64,000 bases of DNA from Synechococcus sp. PROS-U-1 (GTDB lineage Bacteria; Cyanobacteriota; Cyanobacteriia; PCC-6307; Cyanobiaceae): positions 806,001-870,000 of the forward strand of contig NZ_CP047951.1 in NCBI RefSeq assembly GCF_014279755.1. The letters are read 5' to 3'. Position numbers and translations under genes: made by a program. This document shows, piece by piece, positions 15,867 through 24,273 of the stretch (within the stretch, counting starts at the first letter, position 1; the number at the start of each line of letters is the position of its first letter). The notes beneath the pieces were generated by a model, which saw only the letters and a program-made list of their open reading frames with translations, had not been told where the DNA came from and ran no database searches.

Positions 15867-17372
15867 ATGACTCAGGCGCTGCATGCCCTGTTGCGTGATG
15901 CAGGAATCGCGGTGCCGCAAGGGTTGGCGAATCCTGAATTGACGGCGGTAACAACCGATTCTCGTCGCGTTGCCCCTGGAACCCTCTTCCTCGGTCTCCC
16001 TGGCGAACGGGTGGATGGCGGAACGTTTTGGGCCCAAGCCCTTAAGTCCGGTGCCGCCGCTGCAGTGATTGGACCTGGGGCAGCAGCAGCGCACCCTCCT
16101 GGAGCTGATGACCCGGTGGTGGTGATTCAAGAGCCGGTGGCGCGCGGAATCGGTGAAATTGCAGCTGCGTTCTGGGATCACCCCTGCCGGCGGATGGCCC
16201 TGATTGGTGTGACGGGCACCAACGGCAAAACGACCACGACGCATTTGATTGAGCATCTGGCCGCCTCGGCGGACCAGCCCGTCGGCCTCTTCGGCACCTT
16301 GGTCAACCGCTGGCCCGGTCACAGCATCACGGCCATCCACACCACAGCATTTGCCGATCGCCTGCAAGGCCAGTTGGCAGAGGCTGCCTCTGCTGGCTGC
16401 TCCCTGGCGGCGATGGAAGTGAGTTCCCATGCCCTGGCCCAGCAGCGGGTGGCGGGATGCCGATTTGCCGGAGCTGTGTTTACCAATCTCACCCAGGACC
16501 ACCTCGACTATCACGTCTCGATGGAGGAGTACTTCGAGGCCAAGGCAATGCTTTTTGCAGATCCCCTCTTGCTGGATGGTGGCGTGCGAGCGGTGATCAA
16601 CAGTGATGACCCCTGGGGTGCGCGGTTGGCCGACCGCCTGGGGGGCTCCTGTTGGCGCAGCTCCCTTGAGGATCCTGCGGCTGAATTGCACATGAGCGAC
16701 CTTCAGATGACGGCCACTGGTGTGGAGGGACGCTTGATCAGCCCTTTGGGCGACGGACGCTTCCGTTCGCCGCTGCTGGGACGCTTCAACCTGATGAATC
16801 TGCTTCAGGCGGTTGGGGTGCTGCTTCAGCAGCAGCTGCCCTTGCCGGTGCTGCTTGAGGCCATCGGCCGTTTCGGCGGGGTGCCCGGACGGATGGAGCG
16901 GGTGATCGTGGACGGGGTGCAAGCAGAGACTTTGCCTCCGGTGCTGGTGGATTACGCCCACACCCCGGATGGCCTTGAGAATGCACTTTCAGCAGCGCGT
17001 CCGTTCTGCTCCAGCAGGCTGATCTGTGTGTTCGGTTGTGGTGGTGACAGGGATCGGGGCAAGCGTCCCCAGATGGCCGCGATTGCCGCTCGCCTGGCTG
17101 ATCGCGTGGTGGTCACTTCCGACAACCCTCGCACCGAAGATCCTCAGCAGATCCTGGATGACGTGGTGGCTGGGATTCCGGCCGGTATCGATCTGATGGT
17201 GGAGGCAGATCGCGCCAAGGCCATTGCCAAGGCCATTGCGGAGGCTGAGGCCGACGATCTGGTGCTGGTGGCCGGCAAAGGGCACGAGGACTACCAGATT
17301 CTCGGCACCGAAAAGGTGCACTTTGATGATCGCGAGCAAGCGGAACAAGCCCTGCGGCAGAGGTTGGTTTGA
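15867..17372 (+). CDS. murE: UDP-MurNAc-tripeptide synthetase, meso-DAP adding
   Basis: Adds meso-diaminopimelate to UDP-MurNAc-L-Ala-D-Glu in cytoplasmic peptidoglycan precursor synthesis. 501 residues with the Mur ligase order: N-terminal UDP-binding domain ([10 protein letters not shown]), ATP loop [12 protein letters not shown], central motif [11 protein letters not shown] and C-terminal domain [21 protein letters not shown] in the last domain is the DAP-specificity motif, so the substrate is DAP and not lysine. It follows the glutaredoxin-like gene by 36 bp and probably belongs to the same operon. Confidence 0.98.
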   Translation: MTQALHALLRDAGIAVPQGLANPELTAVTTDSRRVAPGTLFLGLPGERVDGGTFWAQALKSGAAAAVIGPGAAAAHPPGADDPVVVIQEPVARGIGEIAAAFWDHPCRRMALIGVTGTNGKTTTTHLIEHLAASADQPVGLFGTLVNRWPGHSITAIHTTAFADRLQGQLAEAASAGCSLAAMEVSSHALAQQRVAGCRFAGAVFTNLTQDHLDYHVSMEEYFEAKAMLFADPLLLDGGVRAVINSDDPWGARLADRLGGSCWRSSLEDPAAELHMSDLQMTATGVEGRLISPLGDGRFRSPLLGRFNLMNLLQAVGVLLQQQLPLPVLLEAIGRFGGVPGRMERVIVDGVQAETLPPVLVDYAHTPDGLENALSAARPFCSSRLICVFGCGGDRDRGKRPQMAAIAARLADRVVVTSDNPRTEDPQQILDDVVAGIPAGIDLMVEADRAKAIAKAIAEAEADDLVLVAGKGHEDYQILGTEKVHFDDREQAEQALRQRLV

Positions 17373-17406
17373 AGTTGGTTGCTCTAGAGCGGATGACCTG
17401 AAGCGA

Positions 17407-18573
17407 TCAAAGGGGGCTGATGGCTGCCACCAAGGCGTCGATCTCGCTTGCCGTGGTGCTGATGTGGGTGCAGGCCCTCAAGCAGCTGGGGTCTGCCAGA
17501 TCCCGAATCCAAAGTCCCTGGGCACCCAACTGCTTGACATGCTCTGCAGGGGGGACATCGCCGTTGATCTGAAAGCTCACCAGTCCGCTGGCGGGAGCCG
17601 TCTCCAGCAGTGGTGTCACGTGGTCTAGCCCTTCAAGTGACTGCCAAAGGCTGCTGCTCAGCGTTTGAATGCTGTCCCAGCGTTGTTCGGCTGAACCCTG
17701 TTGTTCCAGCAGTTGAAGTGAGCAGCGCAGGCCTGCCATCAGGGGCACGCAGCTGGTTGCCACTTCAAAGCGGCGGCTGTCGTGGTGAAACAGATCGCTG
17801 CCGTTCAGATCGGCCTTGCTTTCATCGCGCAGGCTGCGCCAGCCGATCACGGTTGGAGCGGCCTCGGCTACCACACGCTCTGAAAGTGCCACGCCTCCCA
17901 GCCCTTCGGGTCCGCAGGCCCATTTGTGACCGGTGAAGGCGTAGATGTCTGCAGCAGCAGCAGCCTCCTCGACGGGAATCTGTCCGAAGCTTTGGGCTGC
18001 ATCCACCAACAGAAAGGGTTGTTGTGGGTGCTGGTTGAGCTGCTTGGCGACTGCGGCAATGGGCATCACCTGCCCCGTGTTCCAAAGCAAATGACTCAGC
18101 ACCACGAGGCGGGTGCGGGGGGTGAGGGTCTGTGCGATCGCCTCGATGACGGCTGCATCGCAGTGGGCTTGATCACCACGCAGATGCTTCACCGGCAGCA
18201 CGTCAATCGCGAGGTGCTGGCGCCTTGCCAGTTCAACGCAGGCGCTCACGACGCCCGGGTGTTCGCAGTCGCTGATCAGCAGTCGATCACCTTCACTGAA
18301 GGGCAGTCCCCAAAGGGGCAACACGCAGCCGCTGGTGACGTTCTCGGTGAGGGCCAGTCGATGGGCCGGAATGCCGCAGCACTGGGCCAGAAGGCGTCGG
18401 GTGCTGTTCACCTCTGTGGCGATGTAGGGCCAAACATCCGTTGTGAACGGGCCCAACTCCTGAATCCGTGACCAGCTCGCCGTGATGGCCTCCAGGGATG
18501 GGCTGGGCAACGGCCCCTGTCCGCCGTAGTTGAAGTACGTCTTGTTCTGCAGGGCAGGGCAGAGGTTGCGCAT
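17407..18573 (-). CDS. Class V PLP aminotransferase, cysteine desulfurase / C-S lyase type
   Basis: About 388 residues of the class V aminotransferase fold. The PLP lysine is in FTGHKWACGPEGLG, and the cofactor-binding aspartate in FLLVDAAQSFGQIP; SHLLWNTGQVMP is also typical. The C-terminal part keeps a cysteine (ADPSCLRACTH), but not within an obvious SufS or IscS active loop. Closest recalled relatives are cyanobacterial L-cysteine/cystine C-S lyase (C-DES) and isopenicillin epimerase-like proteins. ATG 18573 and GTG 18579 are both possible starts. Convergent with murE. Confidence 0.85.
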   Translation of the reverse strand: MRNLCPALQNKTYFNYGGQGPLPSPSLEAITASWSRIQELGPFTTDVWPYIATEVNSTRRLLAQCCGIPAHRLALTENVTSGCVLPLWGLPFSEGDRLLISDCEHPGVVSACVELARRQHLAIDVLPVKHLRGDQAHCDAAVIEAIAQTLTPRTRLVVLSHLLWNTGQVMPIAAVAKQLNQHPQQPFLLVDAAQSFGQIPVEEAAAAADIYAFTGHKWACGPEGLGGVALSERVVAEAAPTVIGWRSLRDESKADLNGSDLFHHDSRRFEVATSCVPLMAGLRCSLQLLEQQGSAEQRWDSIQTLSSSLWQSLEGLDHVTPLLETAPASGLVSFQINGDVPPAEHVKQLGAQGLWIRDLADPSCLRACTHISTTASEIDALVAAISPL

Positions 18574-18579
18574 GGTCAC

Positions 18580-18972
18580 GGCACTGGCGTGAGCCGAAAG
18601 ATGGGTGCCACCACGTTGGCAAGACCGCTCGGCCGTAGCCAGGTCTTAGATGGTGAGCCTGCTGCGTGATCGCTTGAGGGCTGGGTCAAAACGTTGGACG
18701 CCGGCATGGCCTTCTCCGGCGACGGCTAGCCCTTCGAAGGCTCCCGAACTGACGCTGTGCCCGATAAGGACGTTCTGCTGCCCTGGATGCGCCGTAGATC
18801 TGCAAAGAGCCATGTCACCGACCTGGTTGGTCTGGGGACGACGGCGATTCAGGCATGGGTACCGGGTGAGCACATCCTTGGGCAACTCACTGAACCCTGC
18901 CACATCGCCCGAAGACAGCATTGATGTGGTTGGTGGTTCAGGTTCTGGTGCCTGTTCAAGGAATGAAACGAC
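18580..18972. other. Intergenic gap with no supported gene
   Basis: About 390 bases. Both strands hold medium-length frames (18650-19069 plus, 18646-18921 minus), but neither shows a recognisable domain, a good hydrophobic pattern or a start with a ribosome site. No strong terminator seen. It may be a decayed gene. Confidence 0.4.
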
Positions 18973-19164
18973 TCAAGACCACTTTTTTCTGAATTTTTTT
19001 TCAGCAGTTCGTTCTAGCTGCCATCCCGACCAACGTCGCCATTCAATTTCCGCTGCCGTCAGGCATTGATCGGCTAGCGATTCCTTGAGGTGCTCTGGTC
19101 TGGCAAATTGGATGGGGCAAGTAGGGCCAGCGTTCAACTCAATCTCCCGACATGCACTAACCAT
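18973..19164 (-). CDS. Small hypothetical protein
   Basis: A 63-residue frame starting MVSACREIEL with an ATG. The interior CPIQFARPEHLKESLADQC and TAAEIEWRRWSGWQLE is amphipathic and helix-like, ending in a lysine-rich tail. The residue pattern looks like real protein better than the overlapping frames do. I do not recognise a family. It is in line with the 19265-19498 gene on the same strand. Confidence 0.4.
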   Translation of the reverse strand: MVSACREIELNAGPTCPIQFARPEHLKESLADQCLTAAEIEWRRWSGWQLERTAEKKFRKKWS

Positions 19165-19264
19165 GTCTTGCAGATTGGTTGCGTGATAGTTCTGTTCGAT
19201 ACCGAACGCAATCGATCAGTATTTGAACTCAGTCTGCATCGCAATCTTGTGGGCCTGGAAAGCT

Positions 19265-19498
19265 TCAGCTGGCCTTGAGGTACACCTTGCGACCTTTGGC
19301 ATCCACTTTGTAGCGTCCACCCCGAGGGCCGATGTGAAGCACATCCGATAGCGATGTGTTGATTGGGGTCGGTGGTTCCAAGCGTTCTGCTTCGACCACT
19401 GGAGATGCGGAAATGTCTGGGGTCTGCGTTTGCAGGTGTGGCGCAGCTTTGAAAATATTGAGCCCGAGCTTGCGATACAGAAAATCTGCAATTCGCAT
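19265..19498 (-). CDS. Small basic protein with GPRGGRY...YLK motif
   Basis: A 77-residue protein from ATG 19498. The N-terminus has a short amphipathic helix (FLYRKLGLNIFKAA), the middle is proline-rich, and the C-terminus HIGPRGGRYKVDAKGRKVYL matches the short glycine-basic motif known from 'PBCV-specific basic adaptor' type domains (GPRGG-x-Y ... G-x-K-x-Y). That motif is usually an appended module; here it is nearly a whole protein. Function unknown; nucleic-acid or protein-surface binding is a guess. Confidence 0.65.
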   Translation of the reverse strand: MRIADFLYRKLGLNIFKAAPHLQTQTPDISASPVVEAERLEPPTPINTSLSDVLHIGPRGGRYKVDAKGRKVYLKAS

Positions 19499-19612
19499 AA
19501 CGCATCACTAGAACTACGAGTTTATTTTCCGGTGATGTCAAGTGTTTGTGGTGTTGCTTCTCTCAATCACTCACCTTCAATCGGCTTAACCGTGACTGTT
19601 CGAGGAATCTCG

Positions 19613-20308
19613 TCAGCTCGTTGGGACGTCTGGAAAGTGCTCGTTCATGCACTCGGGGCAGATGCCATGGCTGAAATTCAGCGTGCTGTGCTGCATCAGG
19701 AACCGTTCGATTGGTTGCCAGAACCCTTCACTGTCGCGGATCGACTTGCAGTAGCTGCAGGTGGTGACCAAGCCCTGATGGTGATGCATCTGGCAGAACT
19801 CATCCATTAGGGCCAGTGAGCGGCGCCTGAGTTCCAAAAGAGTGGTGGCCTGCTCAGCCAGGCCTTCCATCACCTTGTATTGCGAATTGGTTAGTGATTT
19901 GGGAATGCGATCAATCACGCAAAGCGTTCCGATGCGGTGATTGATATCGGTTTTGAGGGGGAAGCCTGCATAGAGGCGGATGTGAGGTTCTTCCTGAACG
20001 AGGGGGTTGTCGCGGAATTTTTCGTGAAAAAGTGCGTCCTCAACAACAAGCGGTTTGGAATCGAGAATCGTATGGGCGCAAAAGGAGATGTCCCGGTCTG
20101 TTTCGCTGGCCTCAAGTCCCACCTTGGATTTGAACCACTGACGTTTTTCGTCCACCAGAGAGATCAGGGCAATCGGCGACTGGCAGATCTCTGAGGCCAT
20201 TCTGGTGATGTTGTCAAACGCCTTTTCAGGCTTTGTTCCCAGAATTCGATATTCACTGAGCGATCTCAGCCTGGCTGCTTCGTTGATCGGCTTGGGTGCT
20301 GTCCGCAT
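19613..20308 (-). CDS. GAF-domain sensor protein with C-terminal CxxC/SHGICPEC module
   Basis: A 231-residue soluble protein. Residues about 20-165 form a GAF domain (FDNITRMASEICQSPIALIS, DISFCAHTIL, YAGFPLKT, IGTLCVIDRIPKSL). The C-terminus carries CSYCKSIRDSEGFWQPIERF and FSHGICPECM, a cysteine/histidine module often found at the end of bacterial GAF and PAS signalling proteins and probably metal-binding. No output domain such as a kinase or GGDEF is present, so it may act through a partner. Ligand unknown. Confidence 0.88.
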   Translation of the reverse strand: MRTAPKPINEAARLRSLSEYRILGTKPEKAFDNITRMASEICQSPIALISLVDEKRQWFKSKVGLEASETDRDISFCAHTILDSKPLVVEDALFHEKFRDNPLVQEEPHIRLYAGFPLKTDINHRIGTLCVIDRIPKSLTNSQYKVMEGLAEQATTLLELRRRSLALMDEFCQMHHHQGLVTTCSYCKSIRDSEGFWQPIERFLMQHSTLNFSHGICPECMNEHFPDVPTS

Positions 20309-20326
20309 TGGTTCAGCTCGCTAGGC

Positions 20327-20359
20327 ATGCCTTTGGTCTAAGGCATTCATTTTTTATTT
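20327..20359 (+). terminator. Orphan plus-strand terminator-like hairpin
   Basis: Stem ATGCCTT/AAGGCAT (20327-20333, 20340-20346), loop TGGTCT, then a T-rich tract. No plus-strand gene lies just upstream: the GAF gene is on the minus strand. It could end an antisense or small RNA. Confidence 0.4.
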
Positions 20360-20494
20360 TCTGTAAATATGCAGTGCGATACTTTGCGCTTTGTTGATTT
20401 TAATTTGATCGATTAATTAAATTTGCAGGGTGGCGCGTTGGGGCATCGAGGCGTCTGGTCATGCTTGACCTTTGAAGGGCATGGACACGGACCT

Positions 20495-21181
20495 GTGACC
20501 ACCATCGACTGGCTTTGGATTCTCCATCCCGCCCTGGCGGTTGTGCTGATTTATCCCTTGATTGGGATGGTGACGCGTCTGGCTTGGCAGACGCGTCAGC
20601 GTCGCGTCGCCCAGGTGAAGCACCCACCGGTCGTGGGCCGCGATCACAGTGATCTGGGCCGTTGGCTGGCGGCTGGTGTGGTCCTGCTTGTGCTGATTGC
20701 TTTGACGGTGGTGATTGCCACCAAGGAGTCACCGGCTGATTTCGCCGGCGGTGCTGGCCGTGCCTCCCAGCTGCTCATCGTGCTTCTGGGGACGGGGGCG
20801 AGCCTTGTCGCTCTTTGGCGAAGCAAGGTGGCCGCCTTGCGTCTCAGTTTCAGCCTGATCACCTGGATTGGTGTGCTAACCCTCGGAGCACAGCCGGAGG
20901 TCTGGCGTCTGTCGGACAACCCCTTGTCGCCGGCGTTCTGGCAGTCCCATTACTGGGCTGGCGTTGCGGTCACAGGACTGATGCTGTTCTCCCTAGCGGC
21001 CCGACCTGAGATCCAGCGGGATCTCCGCCTGCGCCGTTTGCATGTCACCGCGTCGGTGCTGGCGGCTCTGCTTTTTGTGATGCAGGGCATCACCGGCGCG
21101 CGGGATCTGCTGGAGATTCCGCTGAGTTGGCAAAAACCAGCGGTGTATGGGTGTGATTTCGTTCTACGGAGCTGTCCGTAG
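20495..21181 (+). CDS. DUF4079 membrane protein (paralogue of 13907-14533)
   Basis: A 228-residue membrane protein with about six hydrophobic segments. GTG 20495 gives MTTIDWLWILHPALAVVLIYPL, which aligns with the paralogue's beginning; a longer frame upstream adds a non-conserved stretch. Conserved blocks are FWQSHYWAGVAVTGLML, RRLHVTASV and LFVMQGITGARDLLE. Located in a monocistronic position after an AT-rich 190-bp gap, convergent with the next gene. Function of DUF4079 is unknown; its wide presence in cyanobacteria suggests a thylakoid or envelope role. Confidence 0.88.
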   Translation: MTTIDWLWILHPALAVVLIYPLIGMVTRLAWQTRQRRVAQVKHPPVVGRDHSDLGRWLAAGVVLLVLIALTVVIATKESPADFAGGAGRASQLLIVLLGTGASLVALWRSKVAALRLSFSLITWIGVLTLGAQPEVWRLSDNPLSPAFWQSHYWAGVAVTGLMLFSLAARPEIQRDLRLRRLHVTASVLAALLFVMQGITGARDLLEIPLSWQKPAVYGCDFVLRSCP

Positions 21182-21202
21182 AGCGTGATGGACTCCACTG
21201 TT

Positions 21203-22057
21203 TTATTGGCCGAGCTGCTGCTGAAGGCTCTCAAGTAAGGCCAGCACGGCCGGCTCATTGGCGTGTTGCGCCATCACCACCAGGTGTTCGGTGTAGGTGT
21301 ACGGCTCGAAGTTTTGATCCACCTGCCAGGGCAGTGGTTGAGCTGCTCGCATCTCTGGGGTGAGATAAGCCATCTGGAAGCTTTGTCCTGAATGCGGTGA
21401 CGGCCGAAGGGCCATTGTTTTGTGCCGCTCGGGCTGGTTGATCGTGAGCAACTCTTCAAACCACTCTTGGGAGCGCTCGCGACAACTGGCGGGGAGGAAT
21501 GGCATCAGCCTCAGCTGCAGATTGCCCCTCTCCAAGCTCCTTTGGAAACGATCCTCGAGGTCGCTTTCGCTTTGATCGTTTCGGTTCAGCAGGGTGAGGT
21601 GGATCGGGCGGTTGTGCAGCTCAAGGATGAAGAGATCGTCGTGCGTTTCGGGAATCTGCGTCGGCGTGGCCAGACAGGCGTCCAGGACGTGCTCTCTCAA
21701 CAGCGTCACGGGATCTGTGCAGCTGAGGTCTGCTCGCTGCGGGTTCATGCTCCAGCCCTCGGGTGGAACCACTCCGGGTTTGTTCTGAAGCCAAAACGGA
21801 ACCTGAAGACGTAGCCCGAGTCGGCGTTTGAGTCGAGCCAACTGGTGCACCTGACGTTCCAGGTCCAGAAGCTGAAGGTCGCCTGACACCTCCAACTGAC
21901 GCTTGGTGCGATTCAGCTCAATTCCGAATTGACGAAGAACCTTGTGGTGTCGCCGTGAAATCGTGCTTTGGTTTGAGAAATCAACTTCTGCTGCTCGCTC
22001 GGTCGAGCCCAGCCAGAGGGTCAAATCGAGGGCTGCGAGTTGTTCCTCAGTGACCAT
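21203..22057 (-). CDS. Putative LysR-like DNA-binding protein
   Basis: A 284-residue protein. The N-terminal 60 residues look like a LysR-type helix-turn-helix (LDLTLWLGSTERAAEVDFSNQSTISRRHHKVLRQFG), in which the recognition helix SNQSTISRRHHKVL is visible. The remaining 220 residues do not show a clear periplasmic-binding-like effector domain but keep about the right length. Nearby nifU is on the same strand. A transcription factor is the best guess; target and inducer unknown. Confidence 0.7.
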   Translation of the reverse strand: MVTEEQLAALDLTLWLGSTERAAEVDFSNQSTISRRHHKVLRQFGIELNRTKRQLEVSGDLQLLDLERQVHQLARLKRRLGLRLQVPFWLQNKPGVVPPEGWSMNPQRADLSCTDPVTLLREHVLDACLATPTQIPETHDDLFILELHNRPIHLTLLNRNDQSESDLEDRFQRSLERGNLQLRLMPFLPASCRERSQEWFEELLTINQPERHKTMALRPSPHSGQSFQMAYLTPEMRAAQPLPWQVDQNFEPYTYTEHLVVMAQHANEPAVLALLESLQQQLGQ

Positions 22058-22107
22058 TGAGCCGAACTGACCTTCTCGAATTTATTCGGCTCTCGACGGT
22101 ATCCCTC

Positions 22108-22353
22108 TCAGAGCACCTGCACCACCTCGCTCACTTCGGGAATTGACTCGCGCATCTTGCGTTCAATGCCCATCTTCAGGGTCATCGTGCTGCTGGGGCA
22201 GCTGCCGCAGGCTCCCTGCAGACGCACCTTCACGATCGGGCCATCCAGTTCCACCACTTCGACGTTGCCGCCGTCGGCCATCAGGAAGGGGCGCAGTTCA
22301 TCCAGCACCTTCTCCACGTTCTCCAGCGTGAGGGCCATGGTTTCAGTGCTCAT
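22108..22353 (-). CDS. NifU-like Fe-S scaffold (CnfU/NfuA type)
   Basis: An 81-residue protein consisting only of the NifU C-terminal domain, which assembles and transfers Fe-S clusters, in cyanobacteria including those of ferredoxin and photosystem I. The domain is complete: [24 protein letters not shown], then [20 protein letters not shown] with the CxxC cluster site. Single small gene, divergent from mqo, 50 bp between the two starts. Confidence 0.96.
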   Translation of the reverse strand: MSTETMALTLENVEKVLDELRPFLMADGGNVEVVELDGPIVKVRLQGACGSCPSSTMTLKMGIERKMRESIPEVSEVVQVL

Positions 22354-22403
22354 CGGGATGAACCAGAGATCAGGGCCTCAAGGTTACGGAGTGGCCCCAT
22401 AGG

Positions 22404-23942
22404 GTGACGAGAGCGGTTAACCCTCCAGGCCCGGTGCAGCACGACGGTTCGTTCAACCCAGAGGCCCGTTATGACGCCGTGCTGGTGGGCGCCGGGATCA
22501 TGAGCGCCACCCTTGCGGTCCTGCTGCATGAACTCGACCCGCAGCTGCGGATTCTTCTGGTTGAGCGGCTTGAGGCCCCGGCGTTGGAGAGCAGCGCTGC
22601 GGTGAACAATGCCGGCACTGGCCATGCCGCGAATTGCGAACTGAATTACACCCCAATTCAGGCGGATGGCAGCGTCGCGACGGCCAAAGCGGTGGCCATC
22701 AATGCCTCGTTTGAACGCAGTCTGGAGTTCTGGGGCTCGCTGCAGGAGCGGGGCGACCTCGATACCGGCAGCTTTCTGCACCAGGCGGCTCACATCAGTG
22801 CTGTGTGGACGCCGGAGAACATCGCCTTTCTGCGTCAGCGCTACAGCCAGCTGAAGGAACTGCCGGCTTTTGCGCGGATGCGGTGGAGCGAAGAGAAAAG
22901 TGAGCTCACCGAATGGATGCCCCTGGTGATGGCGGGGCGTGACCTCAAGCAGCCGGTGGCAGCCACGCGGATTGATCGGGGTACCGACGTTGATTTCGGC
23001 ACCCTCACCCGGGCCTATCTGATGCCGTTACAGCAGAGCGGAGCCCTCACCGTTGTGTATGGCACCCAGGTGCACGACCTCAAGCGCCTGCGCCACAACG
23101 ACATGACTGAGGCCGACTGGCGCGTGGTGCTCAAGGGCCCCTCCGGTAAGAAAGAAGTGCGGGCGCCCTTTGTCTTCCTCGGTGCTGGCGGAGGTGCTCT
23201 GCCGCTGCTGCAGCGCTCCGGGATTCCGGAGGCGGCTGACTTCGCTGGCTTCCCCGTAAGTGGCCTCTGGCTGGTTTGCGGTGATGCGCAGCTGGCGGAT
23301 CGTCAGCGGGCCAAGGTGTACGGCAAGGCGGCAGTGGGGGCCCCACCGATGTCGGTGCCCCACCTCGACACCCGTTGGATTGATGGCAAGCGGTCGCTGT
23401 TGTTCGGCCCCTTTGCCGGTTTCAGCAGCAAGTTCCTGAAGCAAGGCTCCTTGCTGGATCTGCCCGCCTCCGTTCGCGCCACCAATCTGGTGCCGATGCT
23501 GCAGGTGGGAGCCACCAATTTCGAACTGGTGCAGTACCTGATCAATCAGCTGCGCCAGAGCCCTGCGGAGCGGCATGAGGCACTGCAGCAGTTCATGCCT
23601 ACCGCCCGCGCCGAAGACTGGACGCTCTCTGTGGCCGGCCAGCGGGTGCAGATCATCAAACGCAGCAAGCAGGGCGGTCGGCTGCAGCTGGGAACCGAAG
23701 TGGTGGCCTCCGGCGATGGCTCCCTGGCCGCGTTGTTGGGGGCGTCCCCGGGGGCGAGCACCGCGGTGACGATCATGTTGGAGGTGCTGCAGCGCTGCTT
23801 CAAGCAATGTCTCGACAGCGATGCCTGGCAGCAGCGGCTGCAAGCCCTGTTGCCCAGCATTCATGAGGATCCCCAGCAAGATCCGCAGGTGCTGCACCGA
23901 ATGCGGGAGCGCAGTGATGCCTTGCTGGGACTCACCCCCTGA
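22404..23942 (+). CDS. mqo: Malate:quinone oxidoreductase
   Basis: FAD-dependent peripheral membrane enzyme oxidising malate to oxaloacetate and passing electrons to quinone. 512 residues from a GTG start. Visible are the dinucleotide fold YDAVLVGAGIMSATLAVLL, the family block SSAAVNNAGTGHAANCELNYTP, the VFLGAGGGALPLLQRSGIPE region and LLFGPFAGFSSKFLK. Its presence means malate oxidation can bypass soluble malate dehydrogenase. Convergent with the SMR gene, with a 3-bp gap. Confidence 0.97.
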   Translation: MTRAVNPPGPVQHDGSFNPEARYDAVLVGAGIMSATLAVLLHELDPQLRILLVERLEAPALESSAAVNNAGTGHAANCELNYTPIQADGSVATAKAVAINASFERSLEFWGSLQERGDLDTGSFLHQAAHISAVWTPENIAFLRQRYSQLKELPAFARMRWSEEKSELTEWMPLVMAGRDLKQPVAATRIDRGTDVDFGTLTRAYLMPLQQSGALTVVYGTQVHDLKRLRHNDMTEADWRVVLKGPSGKKEVRAPFVFLGAGGGALPLLQRSGIPEAADFAGFPVSGLWLVCGDAQLADRQRAKVYGKAAVGAPPMSVPHLDTRWIDGKRSLLFGPFAGFSSKFLKQGSLLDLPASVRATNLVPMLQVGATNFELVQYLINQLRQSPAERHEALQQFMPTARAEDWTLSVAGQRVQIIKRSKQGGRLQLGTEVVASGDGSLAALLGASPGASTAVTIMLEVLQRCFKQCLDSDAWQQRLQALLPSIHEDPQQDPQVLHRMRERSDALLGLTP

Positions 23943-23945
23943 GGC

Positions 23946-24266
23946 TCATTCCCCCAGATTCACCAAGACCACGCCGGCAGTGATCAGGCCGATGCCGATC
24001 AACTGGGTGGGCTGCAGCATCTGGCTGTAGGCGAAGCGTCCCACCAGCACGATCACCACGGTGCCGATGCCGCTCCAGAGGGCATAGGTGATCCCCAGGG
24101 GAATGCTCAGGACCACCTTGGAGAGCAGGGCCATGGCGATGGCGTAAGCGCTAAACACAAGCAGGGTCGGCAGCGGTCGGGTCATGCCTTCCGATAGCCG
24201 CAGGCAGGAGGTGCCGATTACCTCAGCGCTGATGGCCAGCAGCAGCAGGGTCCAGGGGCTTGTCAT
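23946..24266 (-). CDS. Small multidrug resistance (SMR/EmrE) family transporter
   Basis: About 106 residues with four transmembrane helices. The conserved membrane glutamate that binds substrate and protons is in LLLAISAEVIGTSCLRLSEG, and the second-helix GITYALWSGIGTVVIVLVG motif is intact. It may export quaternary cations or, like Gdx relatives, guanidinium; sequence alone does not settle this. ATG 24266 is preferred to the adjacent GTG. It starts 7 bp after the stop of the secreted-protein gene on the same strand, so the two may be co-transcribed. Confidence 0.93.
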   Translation of the reverse strand: MTSPWTLLLLAISAEVIGTSCLRLSEGMTRPLPTLLVFSAYAIAMALLSKVVLSIPLGITYALWSGIGTVVIVLVGRFAYSQMLQPTQLIGIGLITAGVVLVNLGE

Positions 24267-24273
24267 CACTTGG

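Noticed and set aside
15441-16961. 506-codon minus-strand frame opposite yidD and murE
   Set aside because: Long because of GC-rich antisense sequence; murE and its upstream genes are certain, and the peptide is Gln/His/Arg-rich with no domain.
18646-18921. Minus-strand 91-codon frame in the 18.6-18.9 kb gap
   Set aside because: No start site signal, no domain, no signal peptide. Kept only as an unassigned gap; it might be a decayed gene but I cannot support it.
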